From positions 26,401 through 90,400 of the forward strand of contig JBNKKR010000011.1 in the NCBI GenBank assembly GCA_050291935.1: a stretch of 64,000 nt of DNA. Reading direction: 5' to 3'. Below, piece by piece: positions 18,133-26,748 of the stretch; positions within the stretch are counted from its first letter, which is position 1, and the number at the start of each line of letters is the position of its first letter. Origin of the DNA: Desulfocapsa sp050291935 (GTDB lineage Bacteria; Desulfobacterota; Desulfobulbia; Desulfobulbales; Desulfocapsaceae). Both the position numbers and the translations under genes were made by a program. The notes below the pieces were generated by a model that ran no database searches, was not told where the DNA came from, and worked only from the letters and a program-made list of their open reading frames with translations.

Positions 18133-18786
18133 TTATATTCTTTTGGGCAAAGAGCCCCGATAGCTTTTATAATGCACCAGCACTTTCTTTACATAACGCA
18201 AGGTTTCTGCATTTCGGGGAACTTTCTGTAAACGCTTCACAAGGGTCGGCCCTGCATTATAGGCCGCAAGGCTCAACACCAGATCTCCATTAAAGAGTTG
18301 TAGCATACTCTTGAGATACCTGGTCCCTGCATCAATATTTTCCCCTGGATTAAAGGGATTTTGCACCCGTAGCTCCCTTGCCGTTTCCGGCATAAGTTGC
18401 ATAAGGCCTTGGGCCCCATGTTTGGAAAGGGCGTAGCGATCAAAATCTGACTCTGTCTTTATAACAGCTTTAATCAAATAGGGATCCACATTGTAGCGCC
18501 TGCTACACTCCCTTATATGATAATCATAGGAAGAGGGATCGACATCAGCACTATATCGTCCATATGCTATCCGTTGTCGACTTCCTTTAGCACTACCACT
18601 TGGCCGTTTGTTTATCCCTGCTTTCTTCGTTTGTAACGGTCGACAGCTCTCGGAAAAATTCATATTGGTATACTGTTCCTGACCGTTATTGTCCAGACAA
18701 ACATACATCTGGGCAGATAGTTGCTGCGGGATAATCATAGATAACCCGGCAACAAGGCTGAGGAGACACCAAGCTCGTTTTTCCAT
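18133..18786 (-). CDS. Periplasmic lytic transglycosylase (SLT family) with DUF4124-like N-terminus
   Basis: 217 aa. A signal peptide (residues 1-26, ending QLSAQ) is followed by a short DUF4124-like segment (YVCLDNNGQEQYTNM), then an SLT domain from about residue 85. The catalytic Glu is in IKTESDF. GAQGLMQLMPETA, NPGENIDAGTRYL and LAAYNAGP are the classical motif series. It cleaves the MurNAc-GlcNAc bond of peptidoglycan with 1,6-anhydro product formation. The compact form resembles MltC/Slt-type housekeeping enzymes. It lies between fsa and pgsA. Confidence 0.93.
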   Translation of the reverse strand: MEKRAWCLLSLVAGLSMIIPQQLSAQMYVCLDNNGQEQYTNMNFSESCRPLQTKKAGINKRPSGSAKGSRQRIAYGRYSADVDPSSYDYHIRECSRRYNVDPYLIKAVIKTESDFDRYALSKHGAQGLMQLMPETARELRVQNPFNPGENIDAGTRYLKSMLQLFNGDLVLSLAAYNAGPTLVKRLQKVPRNAETLRYVKKVLVHYKSYRGSLPKRI

Positions 18787-18839
18787 TTACTACCACCAAA
18801 CCACTTGTTTTGTTTGCGATGGAAAACTACTTACATATT

Positions 18840-19484
18840 TTACTGCTTTCTCTTTTCCCAGTCCGCTAAAAACTGTTCAATACCTATATCGGTAAGGGGA
18901 TGCTTTGCCAACTGTTCAATGACCTTCAAAGGAATGGTCGCAATATCAGCTCCAATGGCCGCAGATTCCATTACATGCTGCGGATTTCTAATACTTGCCA
19001 CAATAACCTCGGTTGACAAACCATAATTACCAAATATATCCATGATTTCGGCAATCAGATTCATTCCAGGGGTACCAATATCATCCAAACGGCCAACAAA
19101 AGGGCTGACATAGGTGGCACCCGCTTTGGCTGCCAAGAGCGCCTGTGCTGCTGAAAAGACCAAAGTCACATTGGTTTTAATAGCAAGGCTTGTCAGTTGT
19201 TTAACTGCCTTAATCCCTTCCACAATCATTGGAATTTTAATAACGATATTTTCCCCAAGGGTGGCCAACACTTTGGCCTCCTCAACCATCCCCTCCGCGT
19301 CAAGACTGACCACTTCCGCACTCACAGGCCCATCAACAACAGCCAGGATATCTTTTAAGATCTCTTCAAAGGGCTTATTTTCTTTAGCGATAAGAGAAGG
19401 ATTGGTGGTAACCCCGTCCACCATACCCATCTCAACACCTCTTTTTATTTCATCAAGGTTTGCGGTATCTATAAAAAATTTCAT
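18840..19484 (-). CDS. fsa: Transaldolase / fructose-6-phosphate aldolase-like (TalC type)
   Basis: 214 aa, the short TalC/MipB subfamily of transaldolases. It opens MKFFIDTANLDEI, has GVTTNPSL, the Schiff-base Lys at about residue 83 in IKIPM, and FSAAQALLAAKAGATYVSPFVGR. Residues alone do not separate transaldolase from F6P aldolase; the pentose-phosphate role is the more common one. The start ATG overlaps the stop of the preceding YHS-like gene by 4 bases. Confidence 0.92.
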   Translation of the reverse strand: MKFFIDTANLDEIKRGVEMGMVDGVTTNPSLIAKENKPFEEILKDILAVVDGPVSAEVVSLDAEGMVEEAKVLATLGENIVIKIPMIVEGIKAVKQLTSLAIKTNVTLVFSAAQALLAAKAGATYVSPFVGRLDDIGTPGMNLIAEIMDIFGNYGLSTEVIVASIRNPQHVMESAAIGADIATIPLKVIEQLAKHPLTDIGIEQFLADWEKRKQ

Positions 19485-19765
19485 TCTTTCTCTCCCGTTT
19501 GACCCGTAAATTGTTCACAGCATTCTTCACTGCAAAAATACACATATCCGTCGACACCCTTCTGCTTCAAACGAATCGCCTGTTGTTTGGGAACCAAGCG
19601 ATGACAGACCGGATCCTCAACAAGCACATCTTCCACTGACTCGCCCTTCAACTCTTCTGCCTGTGTTTTTCCCGTATCGTTTTTCTTTATATTCCAATCG
19701 CGGATAAGTAAACGATAGCCAAAGTAGAGAAGCCCGGCAATAATGACCAGTCTCATGGGACTCAT
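19481..19765 (-). CDS. Small membrane-anchored YHS/TRASH-like metal-binding protein
   Basis: 94 aa. A single N-terminal helix (LVIIAGLLYFGYRLLI) is followed by a charged linker and a C-terminal Cys module: DPVCHRLVP, then GYVYFCSEECCEQF. That is a YHS/TRASH-like zinc or heavy-metal finger. Similar small proteins of unknown role are common next to folK or fsa in this group. It overlaps fsa by 4 bases and follows folK by 4, so translation is probably coupled. Confidence 0.78.
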   Translation of the reverse strand: MSPMRLVIIAGLLYFGYRLLIRDWNIKKNDTGKTQAEELKGESVEDVLVEDPVCHRLVPKQQAIRLKQKGVDGYVYFCSEECCEQFTGQTGEKE

Positions 19766-19769
19766 ATTC

Positions 19770-20303
19770 TTACTCTACCATATTCCATGCACTTTTCTCA
19801 ATGGCCTGGGGTGCTCTCTCACCAGCCGCTATTTTTTCCTGTAAAACAGCATACATCTCAGCAGCACCCAACTGCGTGACAGGATCAGTTTTTTCAGGAT
19901 CAACTTCCAGCAAAGGGAGCAAGACAAATAGACGTCCCGCAATCTGCGGGTGGGGTAGCACAAGTTCTGCTGTCTGGCTCACCAGATCCGCAAAATATAG
20001 TATATCCAAATCAAGTAGTCGATCTTGATACCTTTTACCTTCGCTTTTCTTTGTACGCCCAAAATCCTTCTCCACAGCCTGGAGCAGATACAGCAGCTCT
20101 TTTGGCCCAAGCCCGGTCTCAAGTATACCCACCGCATTTACAAAGCGATTGCCACTTTCCATGGCAACAGGATCCGAGCTATACGGAGAAGAAAGCGCCA
20201 GCAAAAAGACATCCTGCGCAAGGCCCAGCCTCTTCCAGGCATCGAGTAAAATTTTGCGGCTATTGCCTAAATTAGAGCCAAGCCCTATATATACCCTATT
20301 CAC
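19770..20303 (-). CDS. folK: 2-amino-4-hydroxy-6-hydroxymethyldihydropteridine pyrophosphokinase
   Basis: 177 aa, folate pathway, transfers pyrophosphate from ATP to the pterin. It begins RVYIGLGSNLGNS. The substrate loop FVNAVGILET is present, and the signature RYQDRLLDLDILYF carries the two Mg-binding Asp residues, followed by LPHPQIAGRLFVLLPL. Typical length. It sits 12 bp after dapB in the lysine/arginine block. Confidence 0.94.
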   Translation of the reverse strand: MNRVYIGLGSNLGNSRKILLDAWKRLGLAQDVFLLALSSPYSSDPVAMESGNRFVNAVGILETGLGPKELLYLLQAVEKDFGRTKKSEGKRYQDRLLDLDILYFADLVSQTAELVLPHPQIAGRLFVLLPLLEVDPEKTDPVTQLGAAEMYAVLQEKIAAGERAPQAIEKSAWNMVE

Positions 20304-20315
20304 AACCGCCTGGTT

Positions 20316-21125
20316 TTATAGATCTTGCAAGCCCAAAACGTCAAACATGGTGTATAAGCCGGGTGCTTGGGCAACTACCCATGCCGCAGCCTTAGCAGCG
20401 CCCTGAGCAAAATTATCCCGACTATGGGCACGATGGGTTATTTCAAGCCGCTCCCCTGGGCCGGCATAATAGATGGTATGCTCTCCCACGATATCACCAC
20501 CGCGGATCGTCTGTACGCCAATTTCTTCCACACTTCGCTCGCCGATTATCCCGTTACGCTCATAGACACCAACCTTCTCAAGGTCTCGATTAACTCCGGA
20601 GGCAGCCATCTCAGCAAGCTTTAATGCAGTCCCGGAAGGAGCATCTTTCTTTTTATTGTGATGCAACTCCACGATCTCAATATTGTAGTCATCGCCTAGA
20701 ATTGACGCAGCCTTTGCCGCAAGCTTAAACAAAACATTTACTCCCACAGCCATATTAGGCGCTTGCACACAAGGAAAATTTTCCGCTAACTTTTTCAGTT
20801 CTTCAAGGTTATCCGCGCTCAACCCCGTTGTCCCAATCACCATGGCACGCTTTTTAGAAGATGCCATTTTTGCAAATTCCATGGTGGCCTTGTGGAAGGT
20901 GAAATCAATAATCACATCTCCCTTATCAATAACCGATTCAAGCCCCTCTTCAATCACAACGCCCGAAGCACCCCAACCACCCAACACTCCTGGATCACTT
21001 CCAATTGCCGGATTTCCCGGGGCCTCAAACGCCGCAGCGTAAGTAAGATCCGGGTGCTGACTTACCATATATCCAATACGCTGCCCCATTCTACCAGCAG
21101 CACCTGCTATTATGACATTGATCAT
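20316..21125 (-). CDS. dapB: 4-hydroxy-tetrahydrodipicolinate reductase
   Basis: 269 aa from ATG 21125, which begins at the nucleotide-binding motif VIIAGAAGRMGQRIG. The frame extends 33 codons upstream without similarity. Visible motifs: DFTFHKATMEF, GTTGLSADNL, PNMAVGVNVLF, the catalytic ELHHNKKKDAPSGTA and GERLEITHRAHSRDNFAQGA. NAD(P)H-dependent step of DAP/lysine synthesis. It follows dapA by 122 bp, the largest gap in the dap group. That gap shows no clear promoter. Confidence 0.96.
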   Translation of the reverse strand: MINVIIAGAAGRMGQRIGYMVSQHPDLTYAAAFEAPGNPAIGSDPGVLGGWGASGVVIEEGLESVIDKGDVIIDFTFHKATMEFAKMASSKKRAMVIGTTGLSADNLEELKKLAENFPCVQAPNMAVGVNVLFKLAAKAASILGDDYNIEIVELHHNKKKDAPSGTALKLAEMAASGVNRDLEKVGVYERNGIIGERSVEEIGVQTIRGGDIVGEHTIYYAGPGERLEITHRAHSRDNFAQGAAKAAAWVVAQAPGLYTMFDVLGLQDL

Positions 21126-21247
21126 ATCTATCACTCTCTTTCTGCTTTGCGCTATTTTTAGCGCAGCAGAGTTTGGTTCCCCCAAAAGAATACGGGCCCC
21201 GCCCCAGGCGAAGGCCCATATCAAACTACGCTCTGCGGTACAAGAAC

Positions 21248-22129
21248 TTATAAGATGCCAACACCTTTCATTGCTGCCGTTACCGCCTCTTGCGATTTCT
21301 CATCAATTGCAGAGAGCGGTAGTCTCGTGCCGCCATCTTTGATTTTCCCGAGTAACTCGACTCCTTTTTTGGCAGGAACCGGATTTGGAGAAGAAAACAT
21401 GGAAGTCATTAATGGATAGAGCTTGTAATGGATGGCTCTGGCCTTTTCGATATCACCTGCAAGGGCCGCCTCCATAAGATCCGCCATTCCCCGTGGATAC
21501 ACATTAGAGGTTACTGAGATTACACCTTTGCCGCCAATAAAGACCGTCGGCATGGAAGTAAAATCATCCCCTGAGAGGACGATAAAATCATCCGGACACT
21601 GGCGGATCACTTCACTGATCTGCTGCAGGGAGGCACTGGCTTCCTTAATGCCAATTACCGTATCAAGTTTTGCAAGGCGGGCCACTGTTTCCGGGAGCAG
21701 ATTGGTAACAGTCCTACTGGGAACATTGTACAAAAACATTGGAATATCAACTACCTCTGCAATTGCCTTGAAATGTTGATAGAGCCCTTCCTGATTTGGT
21801 TTATTATAATAGGGAACCACAGACAGGGTGGCATCAGCACCACTCTCTTTAGCACTCTTAGCCAAATCAATGGCCTCTTCCGTGCTGTTGGCACCGGTTC
21901 CTGCTATTACCGGGACCCTGCCGGCAACGGTTGCAACCGTTAACTCAATAATTCGCTTATGCTCTTTAAAACTTACCGTTGCCGACTCACCTGTGGTCCC
22001 ACAGGGCACAATTCCATGGGTTCCATTTTCGATCTGAAAATTAATCAGATCAACTAACCCCTGTTCATCAACTTCCCCATCAATAAAAGGGGTAACAATG
22101 GCGACTATCGCGCCGTGATACTTTTCCAT
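21248..22129 (-). CDS. dapA: 4-hydroxy-tetrahydrodipicolinate synthase
   Basis: 293 aa, condenses pyruvate and aspartate semialdehyde. TIM-barrel motifs: GAIVAIVTPF, CGTTGESATVSFKEH, the Tyr of VVPYYNKPNQEGLY, the Schiff-base Lys in IGIKEAS at about residue 160, and GGKGVISVTSNV. GGAGATG precedes the start as ribosome site. It is 18 bp after dapF. Confidence 0.97.
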   Translation of the reverse strand: MEKYHGAIVAIVTPFIDGEVDEQGLVDLINFQIENGTHGIVPCGTTGESATVSFKEHKRIIELTVATVAGRVPVIAGTGANSTEEAIDLAKSAKESGADATLSVVPYYNKPNQEGLYQHFKAIAEVVDIPMFLYNVPSRTVTNLLPETVARLAKLDTVIGIKEASASLQQISEVIRQCPDDFIVLSGDDFTSMPTVFIGGKGVISVTSNVYPRGMADLMEAALAGDIEKARAIHYKLYPLMTSMFSSPNPVPAKKGVELLGKIKDGGTRLPLSAIDEKSQEAVTAAMKGVGIL

Positions 22130-22147
22130 GACATCTCCAAACTCTGG

Positions 22148-22987
22148 TTATAGTAGTACTTCGGCAGTTAACTGACCGATATAGATTATTCGAGCAGGCC
22201 CCTGTAGATAGACATTCCGGGCCGTGCCATCATCCTGCAAATCAAAAACAATTTTCAAGTGCTCCCCACCGGAAGTGACAACACGCACCGGCGAAGAGCA
22301 AACTCCTTTTTCTGCAGCAAAAATGGCCGAAGCAACAGCTCCCGTACCACAAGCCATGGTTTCATCCTCCACACCACGTTCATAGGTGCGGACATGTATC
22401 CCGTTATCTGCCAACACCTGAACAAAATTCACATTTGTTCCAGCGGGCTGAAAGAGTGGATGGAACCGGACACTGTGCCCCCACTGTTTTACGGTAATAT
22501 CCTGGATAGTATCCATAAACAATACGGCGTGGGGTACCCCTGAATCCATAAACGACACATCCACAGCCGTCCCGTCAAGTTCTACGGACAAACCTTTCTT
22601 ATAGCCCACTGGCGTGGTCATCAAAAGGCTGACTTCGTCATCATCAAGTATCGACGCCTCAATAATGCCGGCCAGGGTTTCAAATTTCATTTCCTTGCCT
22701 GCAATACCACGTGCGTGGGCAAAACGAGCGGCACAACGCGCCCCATTGCCACACATTTCAGCAACAGAGCCATCCGCATTATAAAATCGCCAGGAAAAAT
22801 CAACCTCTGCCGACTTCTCAATAAGAATTAAGCCATCCGCCCCGACACCAAACATGCGCCGACAAGCCTTTTGCACAAATGCGCTTTGCTCATCTTCCGG
22901 AATAATTGCCATACGATGATCAATCACGATAAAATCATTACCGGTACCACTCATCTTGGCAAAAGGGACAGGAAATTCAATATTCAT
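22148..22987 (-). CDS. dapF: Diaminopimelate epimerase
   Basis: About 279 aa; converts LL-DAP to meso-DAP for peptidoglycan and lysine. Motifs: FAKMSGTGNDFI, the first catalytic Cys in AEMCGNGARCAARF, GVPHAVLF, NVNFVQV and the second catalytic Cys in ETMACGTGAVAS. Two other starts exist, ATG 22999 and TTG 23002, both overlapping the end of lysA. The ATG at 22987 gives the usual short N-terminus, but the choice is uncertain by a few residues. Confidence 0.95.
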   Translation of the reverse strand: MNIEFPVPFAKMSGTGNDFIVIDHRMAIIPEDEQSAFVQKACRRMFGVGADGLILIEKSAEVDFSWRFYNADGSVAEMCGNGARCAARFAHARGIAGKEMKFETLAGIIEASILDDDEVSLLMTTPVGYKKGLSVELDGTAVDVSFMDSGVPHAVLFMDTIQDITVKQWGHSVRFHPLFQPAGTNVNFVQVLADNGIHVRTYERGVEDETMACGTGAVASAIFAAEKGVCSSPVRVVTSGGEHLKIVFDLQDDGTARNVYLQGPARIIYIGQLTAEVLL

Positions 22988-22991
22988 AGCA

Positions 22992-24260
22992 CTACTCATC
23001 AAACTGTGGGATCATCTCCCCTTGAATCAGACTCTCCATCGTTTCACGTTGCCGAATAACCTTAAACTGGCTTCCGGAGACCAAAACCTCAGCAACCCTT
23101 GGCCTGGAATTGTAATTTGAGGCCATGGAAAAACCATAGGCTCCCGCACTCTCCACAGCCAACAAATCACCTTGCTGCACCAGGGGCAATTCCAAATCCT
23201 TTCCGATAAAATCACCTGTTTCGCAAATGGGGCCCACAACATCCACCACCTGTGAAGCAACCTCTTGCTGCCGCACTGGACGAATTGCATGATAGGCCCC
23301 ATAAAGGCTTGGTCTGGTAAGATCATTCATACCGGCATCAACCACTACAAAATGTTTTGGTTTCTCTCCACCTTGGTTTGTCTTGGTGTATTGGACTTCG
23401 GTCACCAAAATACCACCATTGCCCACCACAACCCGTCCCGGTTCAAAGATCAATGTCAAAGGCATACCTGCTAATTCCTTCTGAATAGCTTCAGCGTATT
23501 CCTGGGGATGGGGCGGGGTTTCCTGATCATACGTTATACCTACACCACCGCCAAGATCAAGATATTTGATTTCTATTCCATTTGCCTGAAGTTTTCCGGC
23601 AAACTCTTTAAGTTTACGCAAGGTCTCCACAAAGGGGGAAATAAGAGTGAGTTGTGAACCGATATGACAACTCACCCCCTGCACATCAATATGATCCATT
23701 TTGCTGGCCAGCAGGTACAGCTCCAAGGCCTCCTGGATGGGAATACCGAATTTATTTTTTGCAAGCCCCGTGGAGATATAGGCATGGGTCTTTGGATCAA
23801 CATCGGGGTTCACCCGAAAGGCGATGGGCGCCTTGGTCTTCATAGAGCCGGCCACCGCGTTGAGACGATGTAGTTCTTGTTCTGATTCGACGTTGAAGAG
23901 CAGGATGGACGATTCCAGCCCATAACGCAGTTCGGCTTCGGTCTTGCCGACACCGGAATAAATAATCTTCTTCGGATCAATTCCAGCTTGCAAGGCGCGA
24001 TACAACTCTCCACCGGAAACAATATCTGCGCCACCACCAAGTTCTGCAAAAAGAGACAGGATAGCAATATTAGAACAGCTTTTCACCGCAAAGCAGGTCA
24101 GATGATCAATTCCACTAAAGCCGGAATCAAAGGCCTGGAAATGCCGCTTCAGAGTCGCCTTTGAGTAGAGGTAAAAAGGGGTTCCTAGCTCTTCGGCAAC
24201 GGTACGTACGCCAACTTCTTCACAGAAAAGAGTTCCTTCTTTATATTCAAAATGATTCAT
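22992..24260 (-). CDS. lysA: Diaminopimelate decarboxylase
   Basis: 422 aa, PLP fold-type III, last step of lysine synthesis. The PLP Lys lies in CFAVKSCSN; other motifs are SGGELYRAL, HIGSQLT, LDLGGGVGITY, EPGRVVVGNGG, VDAGMNDLTRPSLYGA and CETGDFIGKD (active-site Cys). Full family length. It lies between an FnIII lipoprotein gene and dapF. The lysA-dapF pair preceded by a lipoprotein is a widespread proteobacterial order. Confidence 0.97.
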   Translation of the reverse strand: MNHFEYKEGTLFCEEVGVRTVAEELGTPFYLYSKATLKRHFQAFDSGFSGIDHLTCFAVKSCSNIAILSLFAELGGGADIVSGGELYRALQAGIDPKKIIYSGVGKTEAELRYGLESSILLFNVESEQELHRLNAVAGSMKTKAPIAFRVNPDVDPKTHAYISTGLAKNKFGIPIQEALELYLLASKMDHIDVQGVSCHIGSQLTLISPFVETLRKLKEFAGKLQANGIEIKYLDLGGGVGITYDQETPPHPQEYAEAIQKELAGMPLTLIFEPGRVVVGNGGILVTEVQYTKTNQGGEKPKHFVVVDAGMNDLTRPSLYGAYHAIRPVRQQEVASQVVDVVGPICETGDFIGKDLELPLVQQGDLLAVESAGAYGFSMASNYNSRPRVAEVLVSGSQFKVIRQRETMESLIQGEMIPQFDE

Positions 24261-24290
24261 AACGTTTCTTTACACCACTGGTGTATTGCT

Positions 24291-25343
24291 TTAATGCCTG
24301 ATTGAAGCTTCACGGGAAAACACACTTTCGTTGGCGTCTTCCGCTTGATCAAAGGCTGTCACCGTATAATAATAACTGCTGCCAGCCGCAACACTCGTAT
24401 CCTCAAAGATTGCATACACCGCCGCGACTTCACCGATCATCTTCGCCTCACTCTCTTTGCCGCTGCGTCTATAAATGCGATATCCTTTCACATCAATATC
24501 ATGTACTTTATCCCAGAAAACCTTTATTCCAGCACCTGTCTGTACCGCTGTCACCCCAGTGGGAGCGGCAGGAGGTGTCATATCGACCGGTTTCACAGAA
24601 ATACTCTTTGAGACCCCGGAATCTATGCTGTTCTTCTCAACGTTAAGAATGGACTGGACCTTGAAATAGTACGTTAAACCGTTGATCAGGCCACCCACTG
24701 CATACTCTGTTTCTGCTGTCAGCTCCCCAACAGGAGTGAAGCTCTGGTTGTCACTGCTGCGTAGCAACCGATACTGCAGGGGATAGTCCACAGGTTGCCC
24801 ATCCATAAGTGTTGTTACCGGCTGCCAGCTCACATCGGCGCTGCCATCACCCGCTTTCACAACAAGTCCCTCGGGGCCTTTTGCTGGAATATGCCACACA
24901 AAGGAAACAATATTGGAATCAGGTCCTGCTGCCCACCAACTGGTCCTGGCCTGCACTTTAAAAAAGTACTTATGTCCCGAGCGAAGCAGGGCCGTTTCGT
25001 AGCTAGCCTGCCTGTCACTTTCCGGGTCAACCACGCCACCATCCACCTGAATTGGATCGCCAAACGGGATTGGACAACTGGGGCAATAATCACTAAGAGG
25101 CACAACGGCCCGGTACACATCAAAGGAACTGATATCAGCAAGGTCTGTTCCTTTAATGGTCTCTTTGGGAAAGGTCCAGTTCAGGGTAACACCCTTTTCC
25201 GAAACGGAATAACGCAGATCTTCAATTGCTTTGGGTACAATAGTATCCGGTGGCACAGGCTCGGTTTTATATCCGCATCCATTCACAAAAACCATGGTTC
25301 CTGTGAGAAGTAAGGCTCCTACTAACTGCGTCTTTTTTGCCAT
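24291..25343 (-). CDS. Lipoprotein with three fibronectin type III domains, LptM-like N-terminus
   Basis: 350 aa from ATG 25343, chosen over an overlapping TTG because GGAATAGGAG lies upstream and the signal peptide then starts MAKKTQL. A lipobox ends VFVNGC with lipidated Cys followed by GYKTEPVPPD. Three FnIII modules follow at about 38-150, 152-250 and 252-348 (each with a Tyr-corner such as YYFKVQ or YYYTV). The N-terminus recalls LptM/YifL-type lipoproteins (GCGLKGPL..PP), which sit at this same spot before lysA-dapF in other proteobacteria and help LptD mature. The FnIII extension is unusual; the relation is inferred from position and a short motif only. Confidence 0.82.
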   Translation of the reverse strand: MAKKTQLVGALLLTGTMVFVNGCGYKTEPVPPDTIVPKAIEDLRYSVSEKGVTLNWTFPKETIKGTDLADISSFDVYRAVVPLSDYCPSCPIPFGDPIQVDGGVVDPESDRQASYETALLRSGHKYFFKVQARTSWWAAGPDSNIVSFVWHIPAKGPEGLVVKAGDGSADVSWQPVTTLMDGQPVDYPLQYRLLRSSDNQSFTPVGELTAETEYAVGGLINGLTYYFKVQSILNVEKNSIDSGVSKSISVKPVDMTPPAAPTGVTAVQTGAGIKVFWDKVHDIDVKGYRIYRRSGKESEAKMIGEVAAVYAIFEDTSVAAGSSYYYTVTAFDQAEDANESVFSREASIRH

Positions 25344-25345
25344 TG

Positions 25346-26740
25346 TCAAACTCCTATTCCCATCAGTTTTTCGGCAGCTAGCACTGCCTCTTCAACACGC
25401 TGCGTAGCAGTTCCACCAGTGGATATTCTGGAGTTCACAGAACCTTCTACACGTAATACCTCAAAAACATCCCTGCCGATCACATCGGAAAATTCCCTGA
25501 TTTCAGCAAGACTCAAATCGGTTAATTCGCATCCCTTTTCTATGCAGGCAGCCACCGCTTTTCCCACAATACTATGCGCCTCCCGAAATGGCACATTATG
25601 GAGAACCAGATAATCGGCAAGATCCGTTGCCGTCATAAAGCCAGTCCGGGTGGCCTCTTCCATCTGATCCGTATTAAAACGCAGATTTTCGAGCATCTCG
25701 GCCATAATTGCAAGAGACGCAGAAACCGTATCCACGGCGTCAAAGACCGGCTCCTTATCCTCCTGCAAATCACGATTATAGGTAAGCGGCAATCCCTTCA
25801 TAAGCGTCATCAGCGACATAAGACTACCCACCACTCTCCCCGATTTTCCACGAATAAGTTCGGGGATATCAGGATTTTTCTTCTGTGGCATAATGGAAGA
25901 GCCGGTACAAAATTTATCCGATATCTGGACAAAAGAAAACTCCTGGCTAGACCAAAGCACTAGCTCTTCAGACAAGCGGGAAAGATGCAACTGAATCATT
26001 GCGCAACAAGAGGTAAATTCAAGCGCAAAATCACGGTCTCCCGTGGTATCCATTGAATTTTCCGTTACCCCGTCAAAATCAAGTAACTTGGCCACCATCT
26101 CACGCTCAATGGGAAGCCCCGTGCCGGCCATGGCCGCAGCCCCAAGGGGACAAATATTGATTCTCTTGCGACAATCAAGAATCCGTTCCCTGTCACGACC
26201 AAACATTGCGAAATAGGCCATCATATGATGGGAGAGCAGGACCGGTTGCGCTCGTTGCAAATGGGTGTAGCCAGGCATAAGCGATCCCATATATTCCCTG
26301 GCAAGCAGTACAAACGCCTTACGCACATCGTCCAATAACTGTGTAAAGATATCGCACTGATCACGAAGATACATCCTAAAATCAAGGGCAATTTGGTCAT
26401 TACGGCTTCTTGCGCTGTGAAGTCTTGCTCCTGCAGGACCAATGGCATCGATAAGGGCCTTTTCAATATTCATATGAATATCTTCAAGCTCTTCCATAAA
26501 AGGAAATGTCCCCGCATCAATCTTTGTTTCGATGGCGCTCAATCCATCGCTAATGGCAGTAAGCTCATCCTGGGAAAGCAGCCCATTTGCCGCAAGCATG
26601 GTGGCATGGGCCTTACTCCCGGCAATATCATATTTATAGAGCCTGCGGTCGTAGCTGATGGACTCGGTAAATGCCTCAACAGAAGCCGCTGTACCACCCG
26701 AAAAACGACCACCCCAAAGTTTTTTAGAATCTGATCCCAC
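25346..26740 (-). CDS. argH: Argininosuccinate lyase
   Basis: 464 aa, fumarase/aspartase superfamily, final step of arginine synthesis. Motifs: LWGGRFSGG, EDIHMNIEKAL, HSARSRNDQIALD, TPGYTHLQ-type region (MPGYTHLQRAQPV) and the signature GSSIMPQKKNPD with the catalytic Ser. The start is GTG at 26740, with AGAGGG about 10 bases before it inside the argG stop region. Confidence 0.97.
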   Translation of the reverse strand: MGSDSKKLWGGRFSGGTAASVEAFTESISYDRRLYKYDIAGSKAHATMLAANGLLSQDELTAISDGLSAIETKIDAGTFPFMEELEDIHMNIEKALIDAIGPAGARLHSARSRNDQIALDFRMYLRDQCDIFTQLLDDVRKAFVLLAREYMGSLMPGYTHLQRAQPVLLSHHMMAYFAMFGRDRERILDCRKRINICPLGAAAMAGTGLPIEREMVAKLLDFDGVTENSMDTTGDRDFALEFTSCCAMIQLHLSRLSEELVLWSSQEFSFVQISDKFCTGSSIMPQKKNPDIPELIRGKSGRVVGSLMSLMTLMKGLPLTYNRDLQEDKEPVFDAVDTVSASLAIMAEMLENLRFNTDQMEEATRTGFMTATDLADYLVLHNVPFREAHSIVGKAVAACIEKGCELTDLSLAEIREFSDVIGRDVFEVLRVEGSVNSRISTGGTATQRVEEAVLAAEKLMGIGV

Positions 26741-26748
26741 TTGGCTTT

